From an uncultured Bacillota bacterium (GTDB lineage: Bacteria; Bacillota; Clostridia; Oscillospirales; Oscillospiraceae), in the NCBI GenBank assembly GCA_937890735.1, contig CALACZ010000100.1:1-10032 (forward strand): a DNA stretch of 10,032 nt, read 5' to 3'. Under the pieces are notes generated by a model. That model was not told where the DNA came from, did no database searches, and worked only from the letters and a program-made list of their open reading frames with translations. Every line of letters begins with the position of its first letter. The stretch's first letter is position 1. Both the position numbers and the translations under genes were made by a program. Positions 6,701 to 10,032 of this stretch are shown here, one piece after another.

Positions 6701-8346
6701 GCCTTGTCGTGTGTCAGAAGCTCCTGCACAGTGATCGTTCCATCTGCACCGACCTGATAGCTAGCGCTTTCCTCGGTGAAGTAGGTTTGGTAGGTGATTT
6801 CTTCGCCAGCGCCCCATACGATCATCTGCGTTTCGCCGATGTTGCCGGTCAGAGACATGAAAATTTCAGGTGCAACGCCCCACGGCGTTGTTGGCTGCTC
6901 CAGCCCCGGCCCCGTCCACTTGAAGGGCTTGCCGCCGCTCCATTTTTTCGAGTAGCCGTAGCCCTTCTTTTCGACCAGCGCCGTGTATTTATAGCTGATC
7001 TTTTCGGACTCATCGAGCGACCATTCAAAATCGCCGTCCTTATAGTGCACCTCGCGGCCTTCCCAGGTCGGCTTGAAGGTCATGTCGCTCGTCTGACCGA
7101 AGTCAAGCGAGACGCTGCTGTTCGTAAAGCCGAGTGCATCCGGCCAGTGCAGTTGAATTTGCGTTGTACCGGCGACCGCGCCGTTTACCGTCAGCGCCGC
7201 CGTGACCGCGCCCTCCACGTTCTCGTTCGCGGTGAATACGCCCGTCTGCGCGTTGATAGTGCCGAGCTCTGCGCCCTCCGTCAGCGACCACGAAGCGCCC
7301 GCCGGGATCGTCGCCGGGAAGCCGCTCTCGTCCACGCCGCTGGCTTTGAACTCCACCGTGCTGCCCGGCGTATAAATTTCGTTGTTCGGCGTCAGGACGG
7401 CGTGGTCAAATTCGCCCGTCGCCTTCGCGCTGGAAAGCACCATCAGCGTATTGGATACCTTCCGCTCATAGCCGTCGGACGGGCGGCAGCGGAGCGTCAG
7501 ACCCGCGCGCTCGCGTTTGGGGTCAACTTCTTCCACAACGTCGCCCTCGCGCTGCGTTGCAAACGTGGACGAGCCGCCGCCGTCCAGATTGATCGCCCGT
7601 TCGCAGCCGAGCTCTTCCATCGCCGCCGCCAGCTCCGCCATGGTCATACCGGCGGAGTACGGAGACTGCCGCCCATCCACCATAAACAGCACGACCGTTC
7701 CATCCGCCTTGATGCCGACCGCCGTGCGCGAGGCACGGGTGCTGTTGTCAAGCTCGGTGAACGCCTTGCCGTCTTTCAGAATATCGCCAAAGCTGGAGAT
7801 CGCTTCGCTGACGCGCCCCTCGGCGACCGCCTGATTGTATTCTGTGCCGTCTGTGATATGGGCGTTGTTATCCTTGTCCACCCAGAACGTCGTGCTGTTC
7901 GCGGACTGGATCACCGTCCCGTCCAGGACCAGCGCGCCGGACGGACGGCCGTTGCTCATATCAAAGCCGCCGCCGTTGACCGCGCCCACAACGTTCACGC
8001 CGCGCCGGGCTTCCATCGCCTGCGCCTGCGCGGTGGTCGTGACCATCGCCCACGACTTGTTCTTGATCTCTTCAATATTATAGTCGCTGTAGCCCGCCGC
8101 GAGCGTCGCGGTAGAGTTCTGCCCCACCTTGACCTCCATGACGTGCCCGACCATCTGCTTGGTCAGTGCGCTGTTGTTCAGCAGCCACTCATACTCCTTA
8201 ACGTCCCTGGAAATTTGGTACTCCGTTCTGGAAATTTCCCGCATATTCAGGGCAGAGATACCGGCATTCACTGCTGTTGTATGTATCGGCAGTACAGCAA
8301 ACAGCAATGTCAACATTAGCAATGCGGAGCAAATGCGTTTTTTCAT
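787..8346 (-). CDS. Giant secreted dockerin protein: NAGPA glycosidase, metallophosphatase and CotH modules
   Basis: 2519 residues. Visible layout: signal peptide (1-28, ending AVNA); phosphodiester glycosidase domain (about 95-305); Ig-like domain (about 310-400); unassigned region (400-620); jelly-roll/CBM-like region (about 620-882); Ig-like domains (about 890-1216, with a part near 1000-1140 that weakly resembles a cohesin-type sandwich); Fn3 plus purple-acid-phosphatase-like metallophosphatase (about 1225-1560); Cys-rich CxxC segment (1601-1726); Fn3 (about 1831-1920); beta domain (about 1925-2020); CotH kinase domain (about 2027-2345); type I dockerin (2461-2518). The ATG is preceded by GGGAGGAAG at ideal spacing and starts a signal peptide. 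The protein should be exported and docked to a cohesin, plausibly the product of the next gene. Known family activities point to phosphodiester or phosphomonoester chemistry on glycans or proteins; the actual substrate is unknown. One uninterrupted frame argues against decay. Confidence 0.93.
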   Translation of the reverse strand: MKKRICSALLMLTLLFAVLPIHTTAVNAGISALNMREISRTEYQISRDVKEYEWLLNNSALTKQMVGHVMEVKVGQNSTATLAAGYSDYNIEEIKNKSWAMVTTTAQAQAMEARRGVNVVGAVNGGGFDMSNGRPSGALVLDGTVIQSANSTTFWVDKDNNAHITDGTEYNQAVAEGRVSEAISSFGDILKDGKAFTELDNSTRASRTAVGIKADGTVVLFMVDGRQSPYSAGMTMAELAAAMEELGCERAINLDGGGSSTFATQREGDVVEEVDPKRERAGLTLRCRPSDGYERKVSNTLMVLSSAKATGEFDHAVLTPNNEIYTPGSTVEFKASGVDESGFPATIPAGASWSLTEGAELGTINAQTGVFTANENVEGAVTAALTVNGAVAGTTQIQLHWPDALGFTNSSVSLDFGQTSDMTFKPTWEGREVHYKDGDFEWSLDESEKISYKYTALVEKKGYGYSKKWSGGKPFKWTGPGLEQPTTPWGVAPEIFMSLTGNIGETQMIVWGAGEEITYQTYFTEESASYQVGADGTITVQELLTHDKAEKLTDDGWEACTEEENAKLVNLDPAFTLGKFENNQFVADKENSLRATVNVVLKADSSVNGSVELVVGLEPLVLFDFEAPDASTSIESYWNTYIEPGSDNHSTNNGHGGQLSAEEIQNYRLWVRSGAGRVGADYSGSGVVTGKENGVRFGEGAYKLAYDFTKVSATAPVAADFGYSCDLLVNMQQPTKIGMWVNVPADRKNDDSILKVISAGGANSTVNGNGYNKLNADGTFTFVEGEIPSCVTMYSQYYGSAVDEKGNTVVLSTLSDMAGRGWIWVEADISSMQMPIDLYRAYAVHLVSPQNAGKLTENSEYKDACKDAYILIDNIQFIYGTNTNDVNNPAIESVTETSTGTVLYTGQETEVTGSSLSFAVNYSDSETTDKYASGIDTASTRVYVDGIDRTAKAEISASTLYLYDLGLRNGEHSLTIYLKDLYGNETNTTYYFRVADPEGTEAGIAVVPQQAAPEIGKEFALYVVNVTDEQINSASLEIELPASYLNANVEVEPANGYTATVEKISDSRVRLNIAVSTVVMQTARTVQAYDHEMACLVLTIPESAASDKYFEYSIAQASYQTPTERNTFVGSAQRVTLATACELHVDRTLLVGAQTTLRVTDRTGEPQARASIYAGDTLLGKTGPDGTLKYTFTTAGLQTLHAVSSAGRSQNASAVVCDKPTVNDGLPYGVQNNAVAGASTAQSITWLCSIDSSAENAAVRYSENADMTDAFECTGTSELQFFVQSTSGSALRCNTVRLRGLKAGTTYYYQVGDGKTWSETEHFTTADPAKQTTSFFILGDIQTSSTANLERALTELRKGSYDFGIQTGDAIDDVTTFANWRTFFTVVNQKNLNGTALVHAMGNHEYQGDSNGDITGNIFDLPQREPNGWYAVEYGDVCVVVVNHQSQDAPNGDLVQATAEIAEQLETDCSWKVLVTHAPVYGTEGVLSTESIEAIAANLERAGFDFVFSGDDNSYARTYPMLGNVKQPLDSSKGIVYYICGDLSGKTATCTPLDAHAKIIERTDYQGLYMTAEATKEAMTIRAYRYDGELLDTYTKTRTDCELGKHTFNSSSLYDMQNGTITCALCAATADAAETKYTGVLKTTDGKLAVLTDGTLKKNAFTSHGEKIYHSCESGYAYETTRTDDRTCVTGGHTTDTCPECGAKDVSQFLYPEGHDWDDDHVCRKCSFHGIDIAGDAVEFKFGSAEKPREDTSIPQYAYQPGGIRPSSFAKHGDHILTSSNDAGVDDDGIMKDLYVQWPDNKEIGVAKIVYQGKGNYYGRVELTYIIVPAQVGTVTVKDITETTAKLTWSAAPGATYYEVYSCDANGDGRTKIGTTETCEFALTGLVPNKTTYYVVKGFAMSNDTAYSHPQFSPVCAVSALPLSADVTAMTVTVDDVQVSAASVNGTNYLFLPASADLTSLKTSFTRSSDAGELVVTGDLGSQMLQDGETLNVSALASETDGYRTLTAKVGNGKVFTVRVMQATELPTIYLTSSSAEEGRAYIDASKRNSTTAALRMLDANGGEIAATNITELKARGNSTFTYANKKSYQIKLETASDLLQTDENVKTWVLLANYFDATLMHDKLFKDLAAELQMPYTASCDWVNLYYDGEYRGVYLLSEKNAVKSTGVDITDMEDAYKELNATYGTEMKTATGKNGYDLTYYYTTGLTEPENITGGYLLELNHDQPDEVSGFITRQGKGMNVKSPEWCGDSAMRYISEYYQAFEDAVYAVDENGAYTGYNEDTGLHYYDYVDRDSLVKIFLMQELALNPDGFVSSLYFYKDIDGKMYAGPIWDQDITLGTGWTKQISPDITDYHYLAEALIQIPDFRAAVIRCYTETFAPLVNDLLAKNGAIDDYADRLTSSAEMNFVLWDYIRVGNPENAGHIWQDATYASVLTDLRSWLTQRIAKLDETFAGTVFEMGDVNMDGDVDTSDTVLILRYALGYKDEDFNILYGDMDGDGFVDTSDAVLVLRRTLGYRD
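790..966 (-). other. C-terminal type I dockerin
   Basis: Residues 2461-2518 contain two duplicated segments starting at GDVNMDGDVDTSD and GDMDGDGFVDTSD, each followed by a helix ending in LGY. The calcium ligands are D2462, N2464, D2466, D2470, D2473 and D2495, D2497, D2499, D2503, D2506, all present. The recognition residues after the ninth-position Asp are Thr-Ser in both halves, so the domain is near-symmetric, as in dockerins that can bind cohesin in two orientations. Confidence 0.96.
1312..2268 (-). other. CotH kinase domain of the dockerin protein
   Basis: Residues about 2027-2345. Motifs typical of the CotH family are present: ELKARGNSTF (2072-2081) followed by KKSYQIKL, WVLLANYFDATLMHDKL, YRGVYLLSEK (2152-2161), GGYLLELNHD, LALNPDG with an SLYFYKD strand, and GPIWDQDI (2330-2337) with the conserved W-D-x-D. 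CotH proteins in Bacillus are atypical secretory kinases that phosphorylate spore coat proteins, and CotH modules also occur on dockerin proteins in cellulosome-forming bacteria. The two Asp of WDQD are the likely metal/catalytic residues by analogy. The substrate here is unknown, and a structural or binding role is an alternative. Confidence 0.9.
3169..3546 (-). other. Cys-rich CxxC segment of the dockerin protein
   Basis: Residues about 1601-1726 contain nine cysteines: C1601, CALC (1623-1626), C1672, C1688, CPEC (1698-1701) and CRKC (1723-1726). Nearby are His-containing turns such as KHTF and GHDW. The spacing resembles the zinc-ribbon-like or disulphide repeats common in large secreted proteins of gut Firmicutes. 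It links the phosphatase-like module to the Fn3/CotH half. Function unknown; structural metal binding or disulphide stabilisation is the natural guess. Confidence 0.6.
3667..4350 (-). other. Purple-acid-phosphatase-like metallophosphatase domain, with altered last metal motif
   Basis: Residues about 1333-1560, preceded by an Fn3-type domain (about 1225-1328, with LKAGTTYYYQVGDG) as in purple acid phosphatases. Metallophosphatase motifs in order: FFILGD (D1340), QTGDAIDD (D1369), GNHE (1402-1405), VTHAP (H1477). The final motif, normally GHxH followed by a YxRT-like tail, reads GDDNSYARTYP (1510-1520), so both metal-binding histidines are replaced by Asp and Asn. The tyrosine of the purple-acid GDxxY motif is also absent (GDAID). 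The fold seems complete, but metal binding and activity may be changed or lost. Confidence 0.85.
5701..6489 (-). other. Jelly-roll / carbohydrate-binding-like region of the dockerin protein
   Basis: Residues about 620-882 open with VLFDFEAPDAS and close with AYILIDNIQFIYG, a start and end often seen in beta-jelly-roll modules attached to secreted glycan enzymes. Between them are RFGEGAYKLAYDF, IGMWVNVPAD and GWIWVEADIS, alternating strand-like segments with exposed aromatics. A role in glycan binding is inferred from this pattern and the context; no specific CBM family is assigned. Confidence 0.5.
7432..8064 (-). other. Phosphodiester glycosidase (NAGPA-type) domain of the dockerin protein
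   Basis: Residues about 95-305. The family hallmarks are present in order: NGGGFD (124-129), followed by GRPSGALVLDGTVI; SRTAVGIKADG (206-216); VDGR (223-226); MAELAAAMEELGCERAINLDGGGSST, with NLDGGGSST at 253-261. In animals this family (the uncovering enzyme) removes GlcNAc from GlcNAc-1-phospho-6-mannose diesters. Bacterial homologues are secreted and mostly of undefined substrate. All recognisable motif positions are intact, so an active enzyme is expected. The domain sits directly after the signal peptide. Confidence 0.9.
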
Positions 8347-8353
8347 TTCCCTT

Positions 8354-8358
8354 CCTCC
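8354..8358 (-). promoter_or_regulatory. Ribosome binding site of the dockerin gene
   Basis: GGAGG, within GGGAGGAAG, lies seven bases before the ATG at 8344-8346. It is a near-perfect site and decides the start of the 2519-residue protein. Confidence 0.9.
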
Positions 8359-8478
8359 CGAATCTCTCTGAAATGATACTGAGAAACAATTCCAGTCCGA
8401 ACATTTTGGATGCTAAAGTAGAGATTTTTATCAAAATTAAATCGAAATCTGGGCTTGAAAAATGCACACAAAAATGTT

Positions 8479-8507
8479 AATATATAGCTATATCTTAGGT
8501 TGCTGAA
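8479..8507 (-). promoter_or_regulatory. Weak candidate promoter for the dockerin gene
   Basis: On the minus strand a TATATT box (8479-8484, one mismatch to TATAAT) lies 17 bases after TTCAGC (8502-8507, a poor -35). It sits in an AT-rich part of the intergenic gap and would give a leader of roughly 125 bases. The -10 overlaps the perfect palindrome ATATAGCTATAT (8482-8493). No better-placed pair was seen, but this remains a tentative call. Confidence 0.3.
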
Positions 8508-8517
8508 GAAACGTTTC
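8508..8517. promoter_or_regulatory. GAAACGTTTC palindrome, possible operator
   Basis: A perfect 10-bp palindrome with a central CG lies just upstream of the candidate -35 of the dockerin gene and downstream of the recombinase stop. Its form resembles LacI/CcpA-family operators, which also centre on CG, but it lacks the full cre consensus. Regulatory role is only a possibility. Confidence 0.25.
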
Positions 8518-8539
8518 CCCTCCGGCTAATAAACTCTAC

Positions 8540-9133
8540 TTATGTATCCGCATCCTCTCTTGCCCATCGGAGAAAGGTCCGATGGGTGATTTTTAATGCC
8601 TTGGCTGCCTGACAGGCGGACAGCTCTCCCCTGCTCCACTGCTCCTTCAGCGCCGGAAATTCCGCCGGCTTCGGCAAGGGGCTGCGCCCAAAATGAACGC
8701 CCCGCGCCTTTGCCGCCGCGATGCCCTCCGCCTGCCGCTGGTGGATGAACTCGCGCTCGGTCTGCGCCACATACGAAAGAAGCTGCAAAACGATGTCCGC
8801 GATGAGCGTTCCGGTCAGGTCGCGATTTTGGCGCGTATCCAGCAGCGGCATATCCAGCACAACGATCGCCGCGCGTTTTTCTTTCGTAATGATGCGCCAC
8901 TGCTCCAGAATTTCCTCATAATTGCGCCCCAGCCGGTCGATGCTCTTGACGACCAGCGTGTCGCCGTCCTTCAGCTTTCGCATCAGCCGCCGGTACTGCG
9001 TCCGCTCAAAGTCCTTGCCAGACTGCTTGTCCACAAAAATCGCGCCCGGCGCAATGCCAAATGCCGTGAGCGCAATGATCTGCCGCTGCTCATTCTGTTC
9101 TCTCGTCGAGACCCGCGCATAGCCATATTCCAT
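8540..9133 (-). CDS. Small serine recombinase (resolvase/invertase family)
   Basis: 197 residues, close to the usual 180-200 of Tn3-resolvase and Hin-type enzymes. The catalytic domain starts with YARVST (3-10 region; R7 and the nucleophile S9), followed by KLKDGDTLVVKSIDRLGRN (55-71) with the conserved R67 and R70. A long helix around 103-136 (RDLTGTLIADIVLQ onward, ending QTEREFIHQR) would carry the dimer/E-helix. The C-terminus (about 168-193, SACQAAKALKITHRTFLRWA) is a helix-turn-helix DNA-binding domain. The ATG is supported by GGAGG at seven-base spacing. The enzyme would resolve, invert or integrate DNA at short sites. It stands alone: no transposase or accessory genes are visible next to it. 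No terminator was found after it, so readthrough toward the dockerin gene 193 bp downstream is possible. Confidence 0.93.
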   Translation of the reverse strand: MEYGYARVSTREQNEQRQIIALTAFGIAPGAIFVDKQSGKDFERTQYRRLMRKLKDGDTLVVKSIDRLGRNYEEILEQWRIITKEKRAAIVVLDMPLLDTRQNRDLTGTLIADIVLQLLSYVAQTEREFIHQRQAEGIAAAKARGVHFGRSPLPKPAEFPALKEQWSRGELSACQAAKALKITHRTFLRWAREDADT

Positions 9134-9140
9134 ATTTCTG

Positions 9141-9145
9141 CCTCC
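9141..9145 (-). promoter_or_regulatory. Ribosome binding site of the recombinase gene
   Basis: GGAGG seven bases before the ATG at 9131-9133. Its first base is also the last base of the adjacent inverted repeat (9145-9167), so folding of the leader could affect access to the site. Confidence 0.85.
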
Positions 9146-9167
9146 AATCTATTTGGTAGATAGATTG
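9145..9167. repeat. Inverted repeat at the recombinase start: possible operator, recombination site or mRNA hairpin
   Basis: CAATCTAT (9145-9152) and ATAGATTG (9160-9167) form perfect 8-bp arms around a 7-base centre. On the minus strand the repeat overlaps a TACAAT sequence (9164-9169) that could be a -10 box, and it abuts the GGAGG of the recombinase gene. It could be an autoregulatory binding site for the recombinase or a hairpin controlling translation. A convincing -35 was not found. Confidence 0.55.
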
Positions 9168-9250
9168 TACGGCACGCAGCAGCGCTTTGCTCCGCGCGCG
9201 CCGTGATATTTCGGCAAAATTCCATCGCCTGCCATGCCCGCACAACAAAA

Positions 9251-9278
9251 AAGCGCCGCTGCGGCAGCAGCGGCGCTT
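9251..9278 (-). terminator. Rho-independent terminator (third, distal)
   Basis: A perfect 12-bp stem (9251-9262 with 9267-9278, 4-base loop) is GC-rich and followed on the minus strand by TTTTTTGTTGTG (T run at 9247-9252, sharing two bases with the stem). This is a textbook intrinsic terminator for transcripts coming from rpoC. It lies upstream of the recombinase gene and insulates it. Confidence 0.85.
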
Positions 9279-9290
9279 CAGTTTTCTGAA

Positions 9291-9338
9291 AAAGCCTCGC
9301 CGGGTCTGCGCCGCGGGCGCAAACCTTTGCGAGGCTTT
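9291..9338. terminator. Terminator-like long hairpin (second)
   Basis: Outer arms AAAGCCTCGC (9291-9300) and GCGAGGCTTT (9329-9338) pair perfectly. An inner stem (about 9303-9312 with 9316-9325, one mismatch) extends the hairpin. On the minus strand it ends in TTTTTCAG, on the plus strand in TTTTCAC, so it could act in both directions, better on the minus strand. Confidence 0.7.
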
Positions 9339-9363
9339 TCACACACTCTGTTTTTCATACGCA

Positions 9364-9393
9364 AAAGGCGGCACGGTTTCCCGTGCCGCCTTT
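9364..9393 (-). terminator. Rho-independent terminator directly after rpoC
   Basis: A perfect 13-bp stem (9364-9376 with 9381-9393) has a GAAA tetraloop on the minus strand and is followed by TTTTGCG. It begins nine bases after the rpoC stop codon (9402-9404), so it is the primary terminator of the rpoC transcript. Confidence 0.85.
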
Positions 9394-9401
9394 GATCGTT
9401 T

Positions 9402-10032
9402 TTACAGCTTCTCTTCGTCGATCATTTCCTCGGTCACGATGGACTCGGGGGCATTTTCGAGCTCAAAGTCGCGGTATGCCTGCAGACCCGAGCCTGCGGG
9501 GATGAGCTTGCCGATGATGACGTTCTCCTTCAGACCGACCAGGTGATCGACCTTGCCCTTGATGGCGGCGTCGGTCAGGACCTTGGTGGTCTCCTGGAAG
9601 GACGCGGCGGACAGCCACGACTCCGTTGCCAGAGACGCCTTGGTGATGCCCATGAGCAGCAGGCTGTCGGTCGCGGGATGCAGATCGGTCTCGCCCGCGT
9701 CGATGCGCGCCTGGATCTTCTCATTCGCGTCGTCAAATTCATACACGTCGATGACCGTGCCGGACAGCAGATCCGTGTCGCCCGGGTCTTCGACCTTGAC
9801 CTTGCGCATCATCTGACGGATGATGACCTCGATGTGCTTTTCGTTGATGTCAACGCCCTGCTGCCGGTACACGGCGAGAACGCCCTGCGTCAGGTAATCC
9901 TGCACGGCCTCCACGCCGGAGATGCGCAGCACGTCGTGCGGATTGAGCGCGCCATCGGTGATGGGCTCGCCCTTCTTCACGCGCTTGCCGTGCTCGACCT
10001 TCAGACCCACGGAGTACGGGACCTGATACTGC
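9402..10032 (-). CDS. rpoC: RNA polymerase beta' subunit, C-terminal part (5' end outside window)
   Basis: The visible 209 residues match the highly conserved C-terminus of RpoC: GLKVEHGKRVKKGEPITDG, NPHDVLRISGVEAVQDYL, VDINEKHIEVIIRQMMRKV, VEDPGDTDLL, GITKASLATESWLSAASFQE, TTKVLTDAAIKGK, GLKENVIIGKLIPAGSG. The frame is open to the window edge, continuing upstream as QYQVPYSV, so the annotated span is only the tail of a gene of roughly 1200 codons. The protein forms the catalytic cleft of RNA polymerase with RpoB. An acidic tail ends the protein (TEEMIDEEKL) before TAA at 9402-9404. Three hairpins follow, so the rpoC transcription unit ends here. Confidence 0.98.
   Translation of the reverse strand, partial: QYQVPYSVGLKVEHGKRVKKGEPITDGALNPHDVLRISGVEAVQDYLTQGVLAVYRQQGVDINEKHIEVIIRQMMRKVKVEDPGDTDLLSGTVIDVYEFDDANEKIQARIDAGETDLHPATDSLLLMGITKASLATESWLSAASFQETTKVLTDAAIKGKVDHLVGLKENVIIGKLIPAGSGLQAYRDFELENAPESIVTEEMIDEEKL

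Noticed and set aside
8207..8237. Direct repeat CTGGAAATTT (8207-8216 and 8228-8237), considered as a regulatory or recombination site.
   Set aside because: It lies inside the coding sequence and corresponds to two similar peptide bits (EISR and QISR), which is a sufficient explanation.
6373..8319. A 648-codon open frame on the plus strand.
   Set aside because: Same codon-aligned antisense shadow as above, over the N-terminal half of the dockerin protein, with no domain and no ribosome binding site seen.
8198..8467. An 89-codon minus-strand frame overlapping the start of the dockerin gene and its upstream region.
   Set aside because: It lies in another frame over the ribosome binding site and signal-peptide codons of the dockerin gene, with no recognisable product or own ribosome binding site.

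Overview
The window comes from a moderately GC-rich chromosome, most likely a gut or rumen Clostridia of the Oscillospiraceae/Ruminococcaceae type. This is inferred from three things: a Firmicutes-like RpoC C-terminus, strong GGAGG-type ribosome binding sites, and very large secreted multidomain proteins carrying dockerin and cohesin modules. Every gene I accept lies on the minus strand, so the biological order runs from the right edge to the left edge.

Right to left: (1) 9402-10032 is the C-terminal part of rpoC (RNA polymerase beta' subunit), whose start lies beyond the right edge. (2) 9251-9393 holds three consecutive terminator-like hairpins that seal off the rpoC transcript. (3) 8540-9133 encodes a small serine recombinase of the resolvase/invertase family. 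It has a good ribosome binding site, and an inverted repeat touches that site. (4) 8347-8539 is an AT-rich intergenic stretch that probably holds the promoter of the next gene. (5) 787-8346 encodes a 2519-residue secreted protein. In order it has a signal peptide, a phosphodiester glycosidase (NAGPA) domain, Ig-like and jelly-roll-like regions, a purple-acid-phosphatase-like metallophosphatase module, a Cys-rich CxxC segment, Fn3, a CotH-kinase domain and a C-terminal type I dockerin. (6) 687-786 is a 100-base gap containing a perfect 12-bp hairpin without a U tract. (7) 1-686 is the start of a secreted cohesin-domain protein whose cohesin runs into a (GGSTT)n linker encoded by a 15-bp tandem repeat; the gene runs off the left edge.

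The notable feature is the pair of genes 5 and 7: a dockerin-bearing, phosphate-chemistry multidomain protein directly upstream of a cohesin-bearing surface or scaffold protein. Cohesin and dockerin are the interacting modules of cellulosomes, so the two products may assemble outside the cell. The catalytic set (phosphodiester glycosidase, phosphatase-like module, CotH kinase) suggests phosphorylated glycans or proteins rather than plain cellulose as the target. However, the phosphatase-like module lacks two expected metal-ligand histidines. The long plus-strand reading frames over the large gene (up to 5 kb) are best explained as codon-usage shadows.
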